Below are positions 25,401 to 37,600 of a DNA stretch of 64,000 bases, piece by piece. The position numbers and the translations under genes were made by a program. The notes below the pieces were generated by a model. That model ran no database searches. It was given only the letters and a program-made list of their open reading frames with translations, and was not told the DNA's origin. Each line of letters begins with the position of its first letter. Position 1 is the stretch's first letter. The stretch is from Bugula neritina. Taxonomy: Eukaryota; Bryozoa; Gymnolaemata; Cheilostomatida; Bugulidae. The stretch covers positions 5,255,251 through 5,319,250 of the forward strand of contig OZ037773.1 in the NCBI GenBank assembly GCA_964035545.1, read 5' to 3'.

Positions 25401-27346
25401 TTCACATTATGTTTCCGTGAAGTGATTTGGGTATATCCTGAGCCTTGTATTAATTTCACAGTACACTCAGGTGTTTGAGGAATATTTAATATTTTCTTCT
25501 ACTGTCCAGGTTTCGAGTTGCTGTCGGACTTGTGTCTAGCCGAAATTTTACTGACGTTGGATTGTGCCACTGAAATTGTGTTCCACATGAAGGCGTACCC
25601 CTGGTTTGTATCCGACACCACGGAGGAGGACGTACAGTTCTGTGTCTCCCAACTTCTGCAGTCGGAGTTGTTAGCCGAGAAAACTCAGGGCAGTTGCTGG
25701 GCCAATAGAATCAATGAGGGTTAGACTCGCCATTTCTTGTGACTCGAGTTTAACATTACAACTGCTCATTATTAAACATACTGTTATATTATGTCTGTTA
25801 CATTTAATGTGTTTTAATATGATTTCTCAAACATCAGATTTCCTAATCTTATTAGCAGCAGTTTTTAGAAAGTTTTGTGTTTTTATTGAATAATTTGTCT
25901 TGTATTAGGCTGGCGTTGAAGCCAACAAAAATATTGTATTTGTATTTTTTTCAAGACACACCTGAGCTTCTAATTTTTAATCACCTGACAGTTAGGAGTA
26001 AAAATTATTCCACTTCACCTTTAGGCTGACTCTATCTCACTCTCACACTAACTCTATCTCACTCTCACACTAACTCTATTTCACTCTCATACTGACTCTA
26101 TCTCACTCTCACACTAACTCTATTTCACTCTCATACTGACTCTATCTCACTCTCACACTAACTCTATCTCACTCTCATACTAACTCTATCTCACTCTCAC
26201 ACTAACTCTATCTCACTCTCATACTGACTCTATCTTATTTTACTCTTAACTTTTTCCTGTATGTTACTCTGACAAAATCACTTATATAGCAATTATATCC
26301 TTTGCCATACACCTGAGTATTTACTCAACCTGTGGACATGATGTAATAGATGGTTAGTTGTTCAGGTATTCTAAATACTATAACAATGATTGTTTCTTAT
26401 ATTTCAGGTGTCTTTGTTTTCAAGAAGGACTTGTTCTGGACGCTGCCCCATGATTTCGCTGCCATGAGAAGTGCGAGACCCAAGTTGTACTCCAGTTTGG
26501 CCAGGAGTCATCTTCTCATATTCAAAGGTGAGCTACAAAAATTACTTGCCTCCTGAACTTTAAGAGCATCTAAAATACTTGGAGTTGAATGTGTTCCTTT
26601 CATCTTACCTGACCAACACAGACTTCTAAATTCTATGAGTGTTTTTTACAATGTAGTGAGTCTCTTTCTATAGAATTCTAGAAGTACATTTGCGTTCTGT
26701 ATTCTATAAAATTCTGTATTCTATATTGTATGAAGACTCTACTTTCTATGTTCTATAGCAGTATGTTCCTCAACATAGTGAGACTCTAAGCTCTAAATTA
26801 TATAGAAATTTTATAGATGTATTTGTGTAGAAAGACTTTACTTTCTATATTCTATGAAAGTAGAGTTTATGTGAAGTTTGAATTTCTTTTAACATCTACA
26901 TTAGCCTTTTTTTACATATCTAAAAGTAAGCTGAAAATAATACAGACATTTCACCTAAGCTGTTTATATAGATGACATTTCTATTTAATTTCATGAAGTA
27001 TATGTATTCACTTTTATGGTTTGTTAAAGGAGATCTAAACTACAGGAAGTTGGTCGGGGATCGTCAGTGGCCCCGTCAAGCTACATCCTTCTGTGAATCG
27101 TTGCTACAGTTCAACCCAGCTCCACTGCTGTCACTGCGAACACTGAAATGTGACGTCTGTGTTGGACTGGGCGTTGCCACTGTGGCTAAACTAGACAAAG
27201 AGAACAAGGACTGGATGATTAATGGTCAATATGCTGTCATACAATACACACAAACCGTACTGCCTTTGGAGTTACCTGACCCTCCTGTCTCCTGTGTCAA
27301 AGGCTCAGTTGTGATCAACCCTTTAGCTACTGCTGTAATAGACTAG
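19495..27346 (+). CDS. ARMT1: Damage-control phosphatase ARMT1 (DUF89), 9 exons
   Basis: Metal-dependent DUF89 phosphatase, known in animals for clearing damaged sugar phosphates such as fructose-1-phosphate (a protein-glutamate O-methyltransferase activity was also reported for the human protein). Exons: 19495-19532, 21419-21524, 22942-23092, 23434-23515, 24041-24203, 24802-25009, 25510-25719, 26408-26527, 27030-27346; 1395 nt, 464 aa (human about 441). Landmarks along the protein: SFAYKTVKDRLPTIL, VIDTLHREK, WLYVECLMYRQI, SLWGNRCDLSISAG, the metal-binding Asp-Asn in IILDNAGFELLSDL (D247, N248), PWFVSDTT (D285), FWTLPHDFAAM and FKGDLNYRKLVGDRQW (D361, K366). All key residues are present, so the enzyme should be active. 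The start is the first ATG consistent with the short exon 1 (MELPERLSARFEG) and phase 2 splice. It converges on the FERM gene downstream. Confidence 0.96.
21235..21249 (+). repeat. 15-G homopolymer in ARMT1 intron 1
   Basis: Run of 15 guanines following TTTTA, about 170 nt upstream of exon 2. Such runs can form G-quadruplexes in DNA or pre-mRNA; length may be affected by assembly. Confidence 0.9.
22557..22893. mobile_element. Short hAT-type MITE in ARMT1 intron 2
   Basis: Terminal inverted repeats CAGGGCTGTCCAAC / GTTGGACACCCCTG, flanked by an imperfect 8-bp target duplication CTCCAGAG (22549-22556) and CTCTAGAG (22894-22901). 337 bp, no coding capacity. Confidence 0.85.
24204..24285 (+). 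repeat. TG-rich tract immediately after ARMT1 exon 5 donor
   Basis: The intron starts GTATATTTATATATGTG and continues as an imperfect TG/CG tract with GTGCGTGC variants to about 24,285. The tract begins within 15 nt of the 5' splice site at 24203/24204. Confidence 0.9.
26030..26232 (+). repeat. Minisatellite, ~24-bp unit, ARMT1 intron 7
   Basis: Head-to-tail copies of ACTCTATCTCACTCTCAYAC with T/G variants (TAACTC or TGACTC junctions). It is highly pyrimidine-rich on the transcribed-sense strand and lies about 175 nt upstream of exon 8. Confidence 0.9.
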
Positions 27347-28627
27347 ACTGGGGTCTTAACTTTTAAGTTCTTATGGAGTTTTGGTACTACAATTATCATA
27401 TATACATTATCAAGTCTAATTGTTTACCTTTCACTACCATGTTCTAATTGGCTTGTGGAATTTATCAAGTATAATCCTGGTTGGTTATTTAAGACGATCA
27501 ATGTTTCAATTAGAAGGTAACTTTTAATTTAAATGAATTGAACTGATCAGAAAAAAATTATTTGCTATTTTCTCAACATAGATTGCAAGATGCTACTAGA
27601 CTTTATTGTATCCATTATGTCTTTTGACGAACATATTCTGGAATCTAGAAGCCTGCCCTTTTTGTTTCAAATAGTTCAAGAAAACAAACAGTAAATTATG
27701 GGTTTGTTTTATATAGTCTGTTTGAGTTATTTACACGCTGGTGTGGGAATGGCTCCCAAGTTCTTAATGTTACATGTGAAGTGGGCTTTCAATTTAATGG
27801 CGTTCTATAAAAAAGGAGTGTATCAAGTTGAAATAATATATTTTGTATTTTTTTATTTTATTTTGTTTCAAGTTGTTGTTTGAACAAGTTAGTATACGTT
27901 AATATTACTGTTATTAAAATTATAGTTTCAACATATTTTGAAGTGATAACTACAATTTTGGATATATCAATATAAAGATTCTATTATAGCATTAATTACT
28001 GTGACAAACTCACACAATACTTGTATTTCATAACATAACTGAACAAATAAATAATAATACAGTTACTATAACTTGGAAACGTCAGCATGAAACAATGGTA
28101 AATATAACGTAGTAAAATACTGAATTAGAGCTATTTATGACTTTTATATTAAACTAAATATATGAAATAATTGTTCTAATCGATTCATAGGCAGTAATTA
28201 ACTGCTATATATTATGTACAAATATACATCAAAACAACTATTGTCGATAAACTTTATCTGTAATGAGCTTGAGGTACGCAATATATACAAACATTCTAGT
28301 ACTTATGTACATAATACTGGCTTATCACAATAAACATGAGCCGACAAGACTTTCCACAGGCTAGGATTGCACAGGGTTGAGCACATTTTATAGAAATTAT
28401 AATGAAAATATATTAGTTTAATTTCAGAGTGAAATATAAGAATCTATGTTATAGAAATAATTATGAATCAGTTGTGAGCAATTAATTGTGTGCATGTAAG
28501 TTCGAGAGCACGTAGTGAATTTTCGAGTAAATCCAGAAAGACTAAACTCCCAGAATATAATCTTGACTAACAGATGCAGGTAATTCTCTCCAGGTGGGCT
28601 GGAAGACATATAATACTTGGGGGTGAG
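27347..28627. other. Convergent 3' region between ARMT1 and the FERM gene
   Basis: Contains both 3' UTRs. AATAAA on the plus strand occurs at 28046-28051 and again near 28330; neither is close to the ARMT1 stop, so the real poly(A) site is uncertain. No further gene seen. Confidence 0.5.
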
Positions 28628-31600
28628 TCAGCGAATATGTGCTACTGGCTGCCCATTGACCGCATTGGCAGCAGGAAATGTAAAAGCAGGCTCCGATTCA
28701 CAGTGCCAGCTGATTGGGCGAGGTGATTTAGTCGGAGTGTTACACGTGCACTGATTGGTTGTTTCGAGTAGCTGTTTGTCATTGCACAGTGCTGAAAGCA
28801 TCGGTAAAGACACCATCGCATTTTTTACCTCCTCTCTTAGCCTGTCAATCTCAGGGTTGGACAACTTCAAACAACTGCACTGACCGCTGGTTGTGGCCGC
28901 CTGCTTGCGGAGTTTCTACATATAAAGATACGACACGTTAGCCACATAATCATATGTTAGGTTCGTCATAAAAACATATCGTAGGCTAAACTCTAACGGG
29001 ATAAGGATTTTCAAATCTACTTACTTATAGGTTGAGAAAAACATCAGATATTAGGAAAAGTCTCAAGGTTTGATATTTCAGACAGAGAGGTGAATATTAA
29101 TTACTTTGAAGGTGGTAATAGAAAAAGGCAACACGTAATACTGATTAATTAGAATTCAATTGAGCCATGTGTAGAGGAAAAGTAGGCACACACCACAACA
29201 ATGCTCTTAGAAGCAATTTAGATGCTGGAATGCAAAACCTTAGCTCTAGGGTACAGCCTTGAGCCTTAATTCTAAGCCTTGGTTCTAGCAAACTGTATTG
29301 AGACCTATTTCTAGCATGTGACTAGAAAATAAACATAACTGCAGTTTTTTGAAATACTTACTTTTCCAACTGGTGAAGATCTTTTGTCTGCATGTTCGCT
29401 TATTTGCTTGGAGTATGAAGGTTTATGGAAAGGTCTGACTGCCACAGGAGTGGATGGTTGAAAAGGAGTGTAGGGGGTCAGACTAGATGAAAAACTTGAG
29501 TTGGTTGAGTCATCGCTAGCCTGAGTACTAGATGACAACATCAGTTGGCGCTGACGTGCATGAGCCTCGCTATAACTAGGCGGAGGGGTATAATCAAGCA
29601 AGAGTTTCTCCATGCTGGGAGAGTTTGATATCAGATTGTATTTATGGTGTGATTGTGTAGGGGAACTAGTCGAAGGGCAATGATACGCCATTTTGATTCC
29701 ATAAGAACCATTTGATGAGCGGGGTGACTGAATCACAAAGCGATTTAAGCTCAGCTGATCAGCACTTTTGCTCATCGAAAGTTTCTGAGTAGCTTTTGGG
29801 GGGCTTGTATGAGTTATCCCTAAAGTTTTACGGATAATGGCAATATTCTCATAGTCAGGCTCATCAATAGTTTTGTCAGAAAGGGCTCTCCGTGGCAAGT
29901 TTTTCTGGCATTCTTGTACTTTATAGCGGAAATGCTGGAACTTCTTACTAGGTTCGCTGATTGCCCTTTGAACTGTGGCCGAGAAGTTAGCTGAGGATGG
30001 TGAAACGTACTCGGTATCTGAGTCCAGCAGAGAGTCAAAACTTGATGGTCTCGTGGGAGAGGAAATTAGATCTTCTAAAATGAAATACAGAATAAATAAG
30101 TAGGTCAAGTCATTGTACTAAGTGTAAAGTTGTGTCAAGTCATTGTATTAAGTGTAAATATTTATCCCAAGTCATTGTACTAAGTGTAAAGTTGTGTCAA
30201 GTCATTGTACTAAGTGTAAAGTTGTGTCAAGTCATTGTACTAAGTGTAAAGTTGTGTCAAGTCATTGTACTAAGTGTAAATATTTATCCCAAGTCATTGT
30301 ACCAAGTGTAAAGTTGTGTCAAGTCATTGTACTAAGTGTAAAGTTGTGTCAAGTCATTGTGCTAAGTGTAAAGTTGTGTCAAGTCATTGTTCTACGTCTA
30401 AAGTTGTGTCAAGTCATTGTATCAAGTGTAAAGATGTGTCAAGTCATTGTACTAAGTGTAAAGTTGTGTCAAGTCATTGTACTAAGTGTAAAGTTGTGTC
30501 AAGTCATTGTACTAAGTGTAAAGTTGTGTCAAGTCATTGTACTAAGTGTAAAGTTGTGTCAAGTCATTGTACTAAGTGTAAAGTTGTGTCAAGTCATTGT
30601 ACTAAGTGTAAAGTTGTGTCAAGTCATTGTACTAAGTGTAAACATAGTGTAGACAGCTCAAGGTAGTGTCAAGAATCAAATGGTAATGAGTTGCAGTTAT
30701 GTTTTTAGTGCTTATTGCAATCCTTCATTAAAACGTCCAAATATTTTTACTCACATCACTACCAAGTGTCACAGTTAATGAGTTTCTACAACTCTACTAT
30801 AAAATGTCACACTAATTTATAGATGACACAGGATTTATCGTCATTTTAGTCTAAGATTTGAGCCACAAACTGAGTGCATTTTAGCTTAACTTGGTTAATT
30901 AAGCAATGAAGCACCAAAATAGTATTTTATAACAAAAACACACACTAAAAAATTTAAGATGCTTTGAGAAATAAGAACTTTTCAAGTGAACTCTTGTTTA
31001 TAACATAGAGATGTAAAACTTGAAATAATTATTGCAAATTTCATCACTGAAACTAACCCAATAAAAATATCATGCTTTATTCAACAAATAAATATATTTA
31101 TAGATCACAATTGCTTTCTTTATGAGGGACAAACACGGAGCGTCAACGTAAAAAGCTGATGCTATGTAACTTGAAAAATTACCTTATTTAATGATGTGTA
31201 AAAACAGTTTTGTGTAAAAACATGGCAATTATATTCGACTGTTATATTGAGTCACTTTTACAAAAAATTAAGTTTTAAAAATTTCAATTAATTGCATAAC
31301 ATTCTTTGAGAATTGCCCTTATCAATCATTTATAATAGCTTGCATAAAGCTCTCTTTCTCATCAACTATGATACCCATAAATATTCAATTGGCTGCATTT
31401 CAGCTGTAACTGCATAATGTTGTTCTTTTAAAAAAACCACTCCTAATAATGTTTGAGGAATAACCTTATATTATTTAAAAGAAATATTTCAGCCCCCTTT
31501 GCTTTTGTTATTATAAACAGGATGCAGTAAATTAGAGTTTCCAACTTGAAACCATACTAAACCCTTTGGAGATACTGGGCACAGGCTTAGTGCAGTACAG

Positions 31601-34600
31601 AATCTAAAAATAGCAACACACGATACTATATTTTAACATATAATGAGCCACCAACCTTGACTAACTTCGGTACTAAGACAGGTTCTATCACTGACGATTC
31701 CAGAGGTTGTAGTTGAACTAGTTGTGCTAATTATAGAGAAGCGACTCCGGTCGGGAGTTGTCAACTCGTCGTGGGTAGTCGGACTATGAATTACAGATGA
31801 GGTAGAGACCGGAGTGCTTAATGTAGGTTTTAGTGAGGTAAGAGTGTCGGAAGAGTTCTCGTAGTCCCACTCTAGATTATTTTCGCCGCTGTAGATATAC
31901 GATTCTCTGAAACAAGTGCCATCTGCAACAAAATAGCGAGTATAAGCACCTTTTCAACAAACTAACCATGCAGAAATGCAATAATCAATTATCATTTATA
32001 TGTCATGATGATCATTTGCGATCAGTTCAAATCTCAAATTAGGATTTAAATTGCGATTGTGAATAGCAAAATATATTTAAGCTACCTCTTAAAACCACAT
32101 TGCTCAGTTAAAAGTCATCATTTTAGTTATATATACATATTGCTATTTCATGTACTGTAAAAGCAGCTTCTGAACAGTCAAATGTAAGTAATACTATAAT
32201 TTACAAAAAGCTCAAAGATCTAACTTTATAAAGCATAAATATGGTTAATACCTGTGTTTCTATTTGCATATAGGATACCTATTTGTAATTTCACTAATAT
32301 AGTTTTCTTACAACTACTGAACTTTGTAGTTCATATCGATTTAGAGATAAATAGAGAATTCCAACTACGTAAAACATATATTTCATTATCAAAATATGCT
32401 TAATGAAACAAATTTCGTAACGTATGGCGTGAGCACGTGCAGTTAAAAATACATATTTTTGAAACTTCAACCATGAAGTTTTAGCGAGTCTCTCACTATC
32501 TTGCGTATGTGTCTATTAATGACATCGAGCTCCCACCTGCCTTCATTGTTGTCAATGAGCAAAAATGCAATGCAGTTAATCAAAAACTTGACACTCCAGT
32601 AATTCAATGGGGAATAATATTACACAGTTGTTGGTATCTTCATGATTTATGAATGGTTAACAAAGCTTGTCAGTTGGTAAACGCAACAATTCTGTTTTAC
32701 AATGCTCTGTTGCACATCAATCAGTATTCTCGTTCCAGCCAAAGTTTTTAGCTTCGAGCAATTAAAATGAGGACATAGCTACATCACTTTGTGCCGATTA
32801 CTTTGAATTGTATAAATATATCGTTATATATTATATAAATTGGTGCTTGTGTAATGTTCTATTTGGAAATACTAATTGACGTGGAATTGCAGTTAAGTAG
32901 CATTCTTCACCTTGCCCTAAGCCTATTACTATTATATTATAAATAGATAAATTAGTTATGTATATAAAGCAGTTTGGAAGCCAAATGTAAAATTTCAAAT
33001 TCATTTAGATGCCAACAATCTGTCTAATTGGAACATCACTATCTGGCCAGCAGATGTGTTTAACTACCCAGTCACGTTGAAAATATGTGTCACTCTATTG
33101 CTTTAGTGGATAAATTTATATGAAAAACACTTGAAAATGGAATGTTATGCTATGTTACAACACATTGTGTCTGAAATACATACAGTGGACATGTATAAAT
33201 GACAGTCAGCACCAATTGCTGAGGATAATTAAACTTGGAATTTCTCAATTTAAAATTCAAACCAGGGCAGAGCCTCAACCTCCCACTCAATAAACTTTAC
33301 CATACTTAGTAATTCTGCACAAGGTTAATAATTAGCTTACAAATTTTTTGATAGAAGTTTATTATTTGTTCCTATGCTTTGAATAGATTCATACAGGGCG
33401 CTCTAATGGATCATAGATTTGCGGATGCGTTTTCATTCCATTGATACTGCCCCCACGCATGCATCAATGGAATAGAAACAATCCATTTGCATAAGGCAAA
33501 GCAAAGGGGCTGCAGAAACAGTATGATATGCTATTTATTTTTACACAGTTAATAAAACTAAAGACATTTTCTATCCTCCTCAGGTGTGTAGTATAAAGAT
33601 TCCCCAGTAGCCTCTGTGGTAAAATGGCCAGAGTTCTGCTTTTTGGACCAAGTGTAGGGGAGGAGGGCAATTATTTTACAAAGTGCAACACTTGGATAAC
33701 TGACCTTGTGGAAAAAAGTGGTCTGGCTGGAAGGTTCCACCTTGGTCCAAACCCAAGTATACTCTTTGGTCAGACTTTATCATTGAGCACAACTCCTTGC
33801 ACCACTCCTCAGAGCTTGTGTAGAACTCAAAGTTCTTCTGGTTCACTGATATAACTATCTTTCTTTTCTAAAGCACAATCAAACTCTGCTAAAGTAAGTA
33901 CAACATAGTAAGGGGTTCAAGAATTATTTACCAATGGCCTTTTAAAAAAAGATCCCTTTTCATGTATCTAACAGCAAATTTAGAAATTTATTTGTAGAAA
34001 CCAGGCTTAGAATACAATCCGGTTGTAGTATTTTCGTAAGTTCCATAATTTCCACCGTTGAATTCTGACATTCCAACACATCCTGCCGGCAAAAACATGA
34101 ATTCCTCACTGCCAGCATAGCGTAGCTTATAATAGAAGGCGAGTCATGCTTCATTAATCATTTGCCACAGGAATACATGCAGAGCAATGGCCAAAATTTC
34201 TTCTAAACTTGTATTCTATCATTTGACAGAGTTGTTATAAAACACTGGTAAAGCCGCGCTAAAGAATACCATGTCATTGTTTTGGTTTGGCAACTGCATG
34301 GATGTGAAAAGTGAAAGCCCGCCTTTGCAACATGCCTTCCTTTTTTTTCTATAGCACAAAAATTATAGATGCATTCTTTTGTGGCAACTTTGAATTAATT
34401 GTGGGCTTTGTGTTAACAGATTACATGTTTTGAGGTTAATGCTAATTGGTGATGTGTTATTCTGGACTCACCAATGAGTGAATGGCTGTAATCTGGGTCC
34501 AATTGCAACTGTTGAGGAAGTTGAGGTACCCTCGGCAATCAACCTACAGAAGAACACAACAGATCTCTAACCTTAATCTAGTAATAAACCTAATAGAATT

Positions 34601-37600
34601 GTACTAATGTTAAGAGAGATGCCATTACTGCGTTAAATGCCTATAATTAGCAGCATAAAAGGCAGCAGTAACTTACCACGTTCTACTGCTTTTACTAAAA
34701 GCATAACATCATACATTCTAAAATATCTACTTTAGAGTTTATCCTATCACACAGTAGTCACTAATTCAAAGTTACGGTCAAGGATGATAACCTTATTACA
34801 AGCTCGTGTTTGTAATCAGCAATCCGTTTACAAATATATCACACATATTCCCATCTGTAGTACAGCACTAAAAGTGGTAGCTAGGTGAAATTTGATAACT
34901 TGAAACTAGATAGCATTCTTGTATCATACAACTTGTACAACATGGTATGCCATTCAACAATAAAGCTAACAATGTGATGTAATAACTAGAGTTAAACATA
35001 TTGGGAGTGATGCCAAGTTAGCTTAAGATCCTACCTCGTATACTTCTACCCCTTCTTGACTGATGCCTATCCTCACATTGTTTGTGTTTCGAGACTTTGT
35101 GCTTTGCGCCTTGTAGAGCCTCATGTTGTATATGTAAGGGGAGGGGCTGGAGAGCTCGTTGATGTACATAGTCATGGCCTGACTAGGAGTCATCTGCACT
35201 GGCTTTATGGTCGGCATGTGCTTTCTTACAAACTGCGTTCCATAGCTTTTCAATATCTATACAAACAACGCAACATAGAATAGACACAACTTCTCCTTAC
35301 GATGAAACAGCTGGGTTTTTTTGAAAAATCGCATGTTTAACAAATTAATTGCACTCTTGTCAAGATTCACGATTTACTTTATTAAAAGCTGTTTCAATCA
35401 TTATTTTGAGCAAAGATTTTTACAATACTGCAATCATTAAAAGAATTGGTGGGTTAGTTTTTGTTTGAGAGCTAGGGCTATCTTTTTATCTATATTTTAA
35501 TTCCTGCATAACAGAGATAATAAAATTGAAGCAAAAGCTTCTAAGATCTATCAATATCATTGCATTAGTTGTTACAACAATAAATAAATTATAATATCCA
35601 ATTTATACTTGAATTTTAATTGTAGCATTCCTTTTAGTGCAGGAATATAAAGTATTTAAATAGCATTTCCTTTTTGTGATATTATTGTAAACTGTTGCTC
35701 ATTAGGAAATTCGCTATTTGGTAGAACTAACATAACTGCAACATCATTCATATACTTGTTGATTGATTACATCTGCCACATTTACAGTAGAATAACAATC
35801 ATCACCAACCAGCAAGTTAACTTTGAAAAGAATTTCTCTAGAAAAATGTAATATTGCACTCAAGAGTATTTAGTAATAATTTAGCAATACATTCTACCCT
35901 ATGAACAGGAAAATATCACACCAAAGCTATATTCGTTGTTACAAATCTAAAGGACTAACTAGCAATACAAAACATTTTCAACTCACTATAAGTCTGGAAT
36001 ATGTTATTTTACATAATTGCGATTAGCTCTTTGTATGTTTAATGTACGTGAAGATTCTAGTTTACTACCAGCACTTTTCATTGAAAAATATCAAGTTTAA
36101 ATTATCAGATATTTTCCAGTTGGTGCCAATAAATGGCGTGCTCTTATACTTTAAAATTTAAACTAATATATTGTTTCCTAACTTTACAGCTGCTAATAAA
36201 TAATAGAAAAATCTTTCTATTTTAGTCATATGTAGGGACATTTAACCGATGCTGAAAAAAAGAGGTGCGATGTCAACATATATTTGAACAGTTGAGAAAA
36301 AAACTAAATTTAAACTCGAATGGAAATGGAAATTTTCAAATGTTATTCCAAAATGTATCCATGTTTGCTGTGTTGGATTTCAAAGTTACAAAAGTTAAAG
36401 ATGAATTCTAAATAATTCACTCAACCGTACTGTATTTAGAGTTGCTTACCCAGGCAGGGAAATACTCTCGCGGGTCAAAATCCCTTCCAAGCACTTCGTC
36501 AGAGTGCAGCGCATAGCTGGCTAGAAGGAAGCACCTGTCATCGGGGTAGTTAAAGCCATATTTCAGAAAATTCTCTTTCAGTTGAAGAAAATAATATTTC
36601 CTATCGGACACCGACCTGTTTACAAATACAGGCAGATATGAAAAGGAAACAAGCATACATCTTTATCAAAGCCATCAACAAATGATATAAACAAGTTGAG
36701 ATCTTTTTGTTAGTTACTACCATCTTCATTAGTTTGTTATATTTTACATGCACTGATTCGCAAACAATTGCTATGAAATGAGAAATTCATTTCCAAGATA
36801 TGGGAAATTTATCGGGTTTCATAACAAATATTTGTGGTATTAAGAAATTTGTCAGAGCTTTGGTTTGCAAAGGCCTTAGACAACAGATATTTTCAAGTTT
36901 TCAAAGAGATTTCAAAGCATTTGACTAGTTTTGTCAACAAGTCGAAACCATCTAAGGTTGCTCATATACATACCACAACAAGAGTGGTAGCTGTCAAAAT
37001 CCTCAATAAATTGCAAAAACAGTCATTCTTCCTTGATGAGAAATACATGTATGACAAAACACACACAATAGTAAAATTATACATTACTAACTGATGAGTG
37101 AACATAAAGAGTATTTCTAAAAAAAAGTGTTATTCACTCCATGTTTACCTGAAGTGGTGGCCGGGCTCTACGTAATACTGAACACGAAGGTAAATGTGTG
37201 TAATGCCTTCACTAGAATCTGCTCCCTAAAATAAACATGTTTACAAAGTTTAGACTAATGCGAGCCATGTTTATACTAAGCCAGGTTGGAGTACAATACA
37301 GCCCCCCCACCTTGTCAAACAGGCTTTCAAGCAAGAATTTAAACTATGCAATTTCTATGAAGAGAAAATGATGTTTTTCTATTTACTAAAATTACTTGCA
37401 TTTCATTTGCTAAATGTTGCATAACAAACAGCCCTGGCAACTTCAAAATGTTTTTGAAAATTTGGTTTTCAGATATTTTTCCTATGTGCAGTAGAGCTTA
37501 CATTCCCTGAACTTTCCTTGAAACCCAAGGCTGTTATACGCATGTCACATTATTGAAATAATTGTAATCCACTCCTTGGTGAAAAATGAAGTATACAGAC

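Noticed and set aside
30194-30666. Possible CRISPR-like array or Cys-rich repeat protein
   Set aside because: Units are contiguous with no unique spacers, and the context is a eukaryotic intron; it is a minisatellite.
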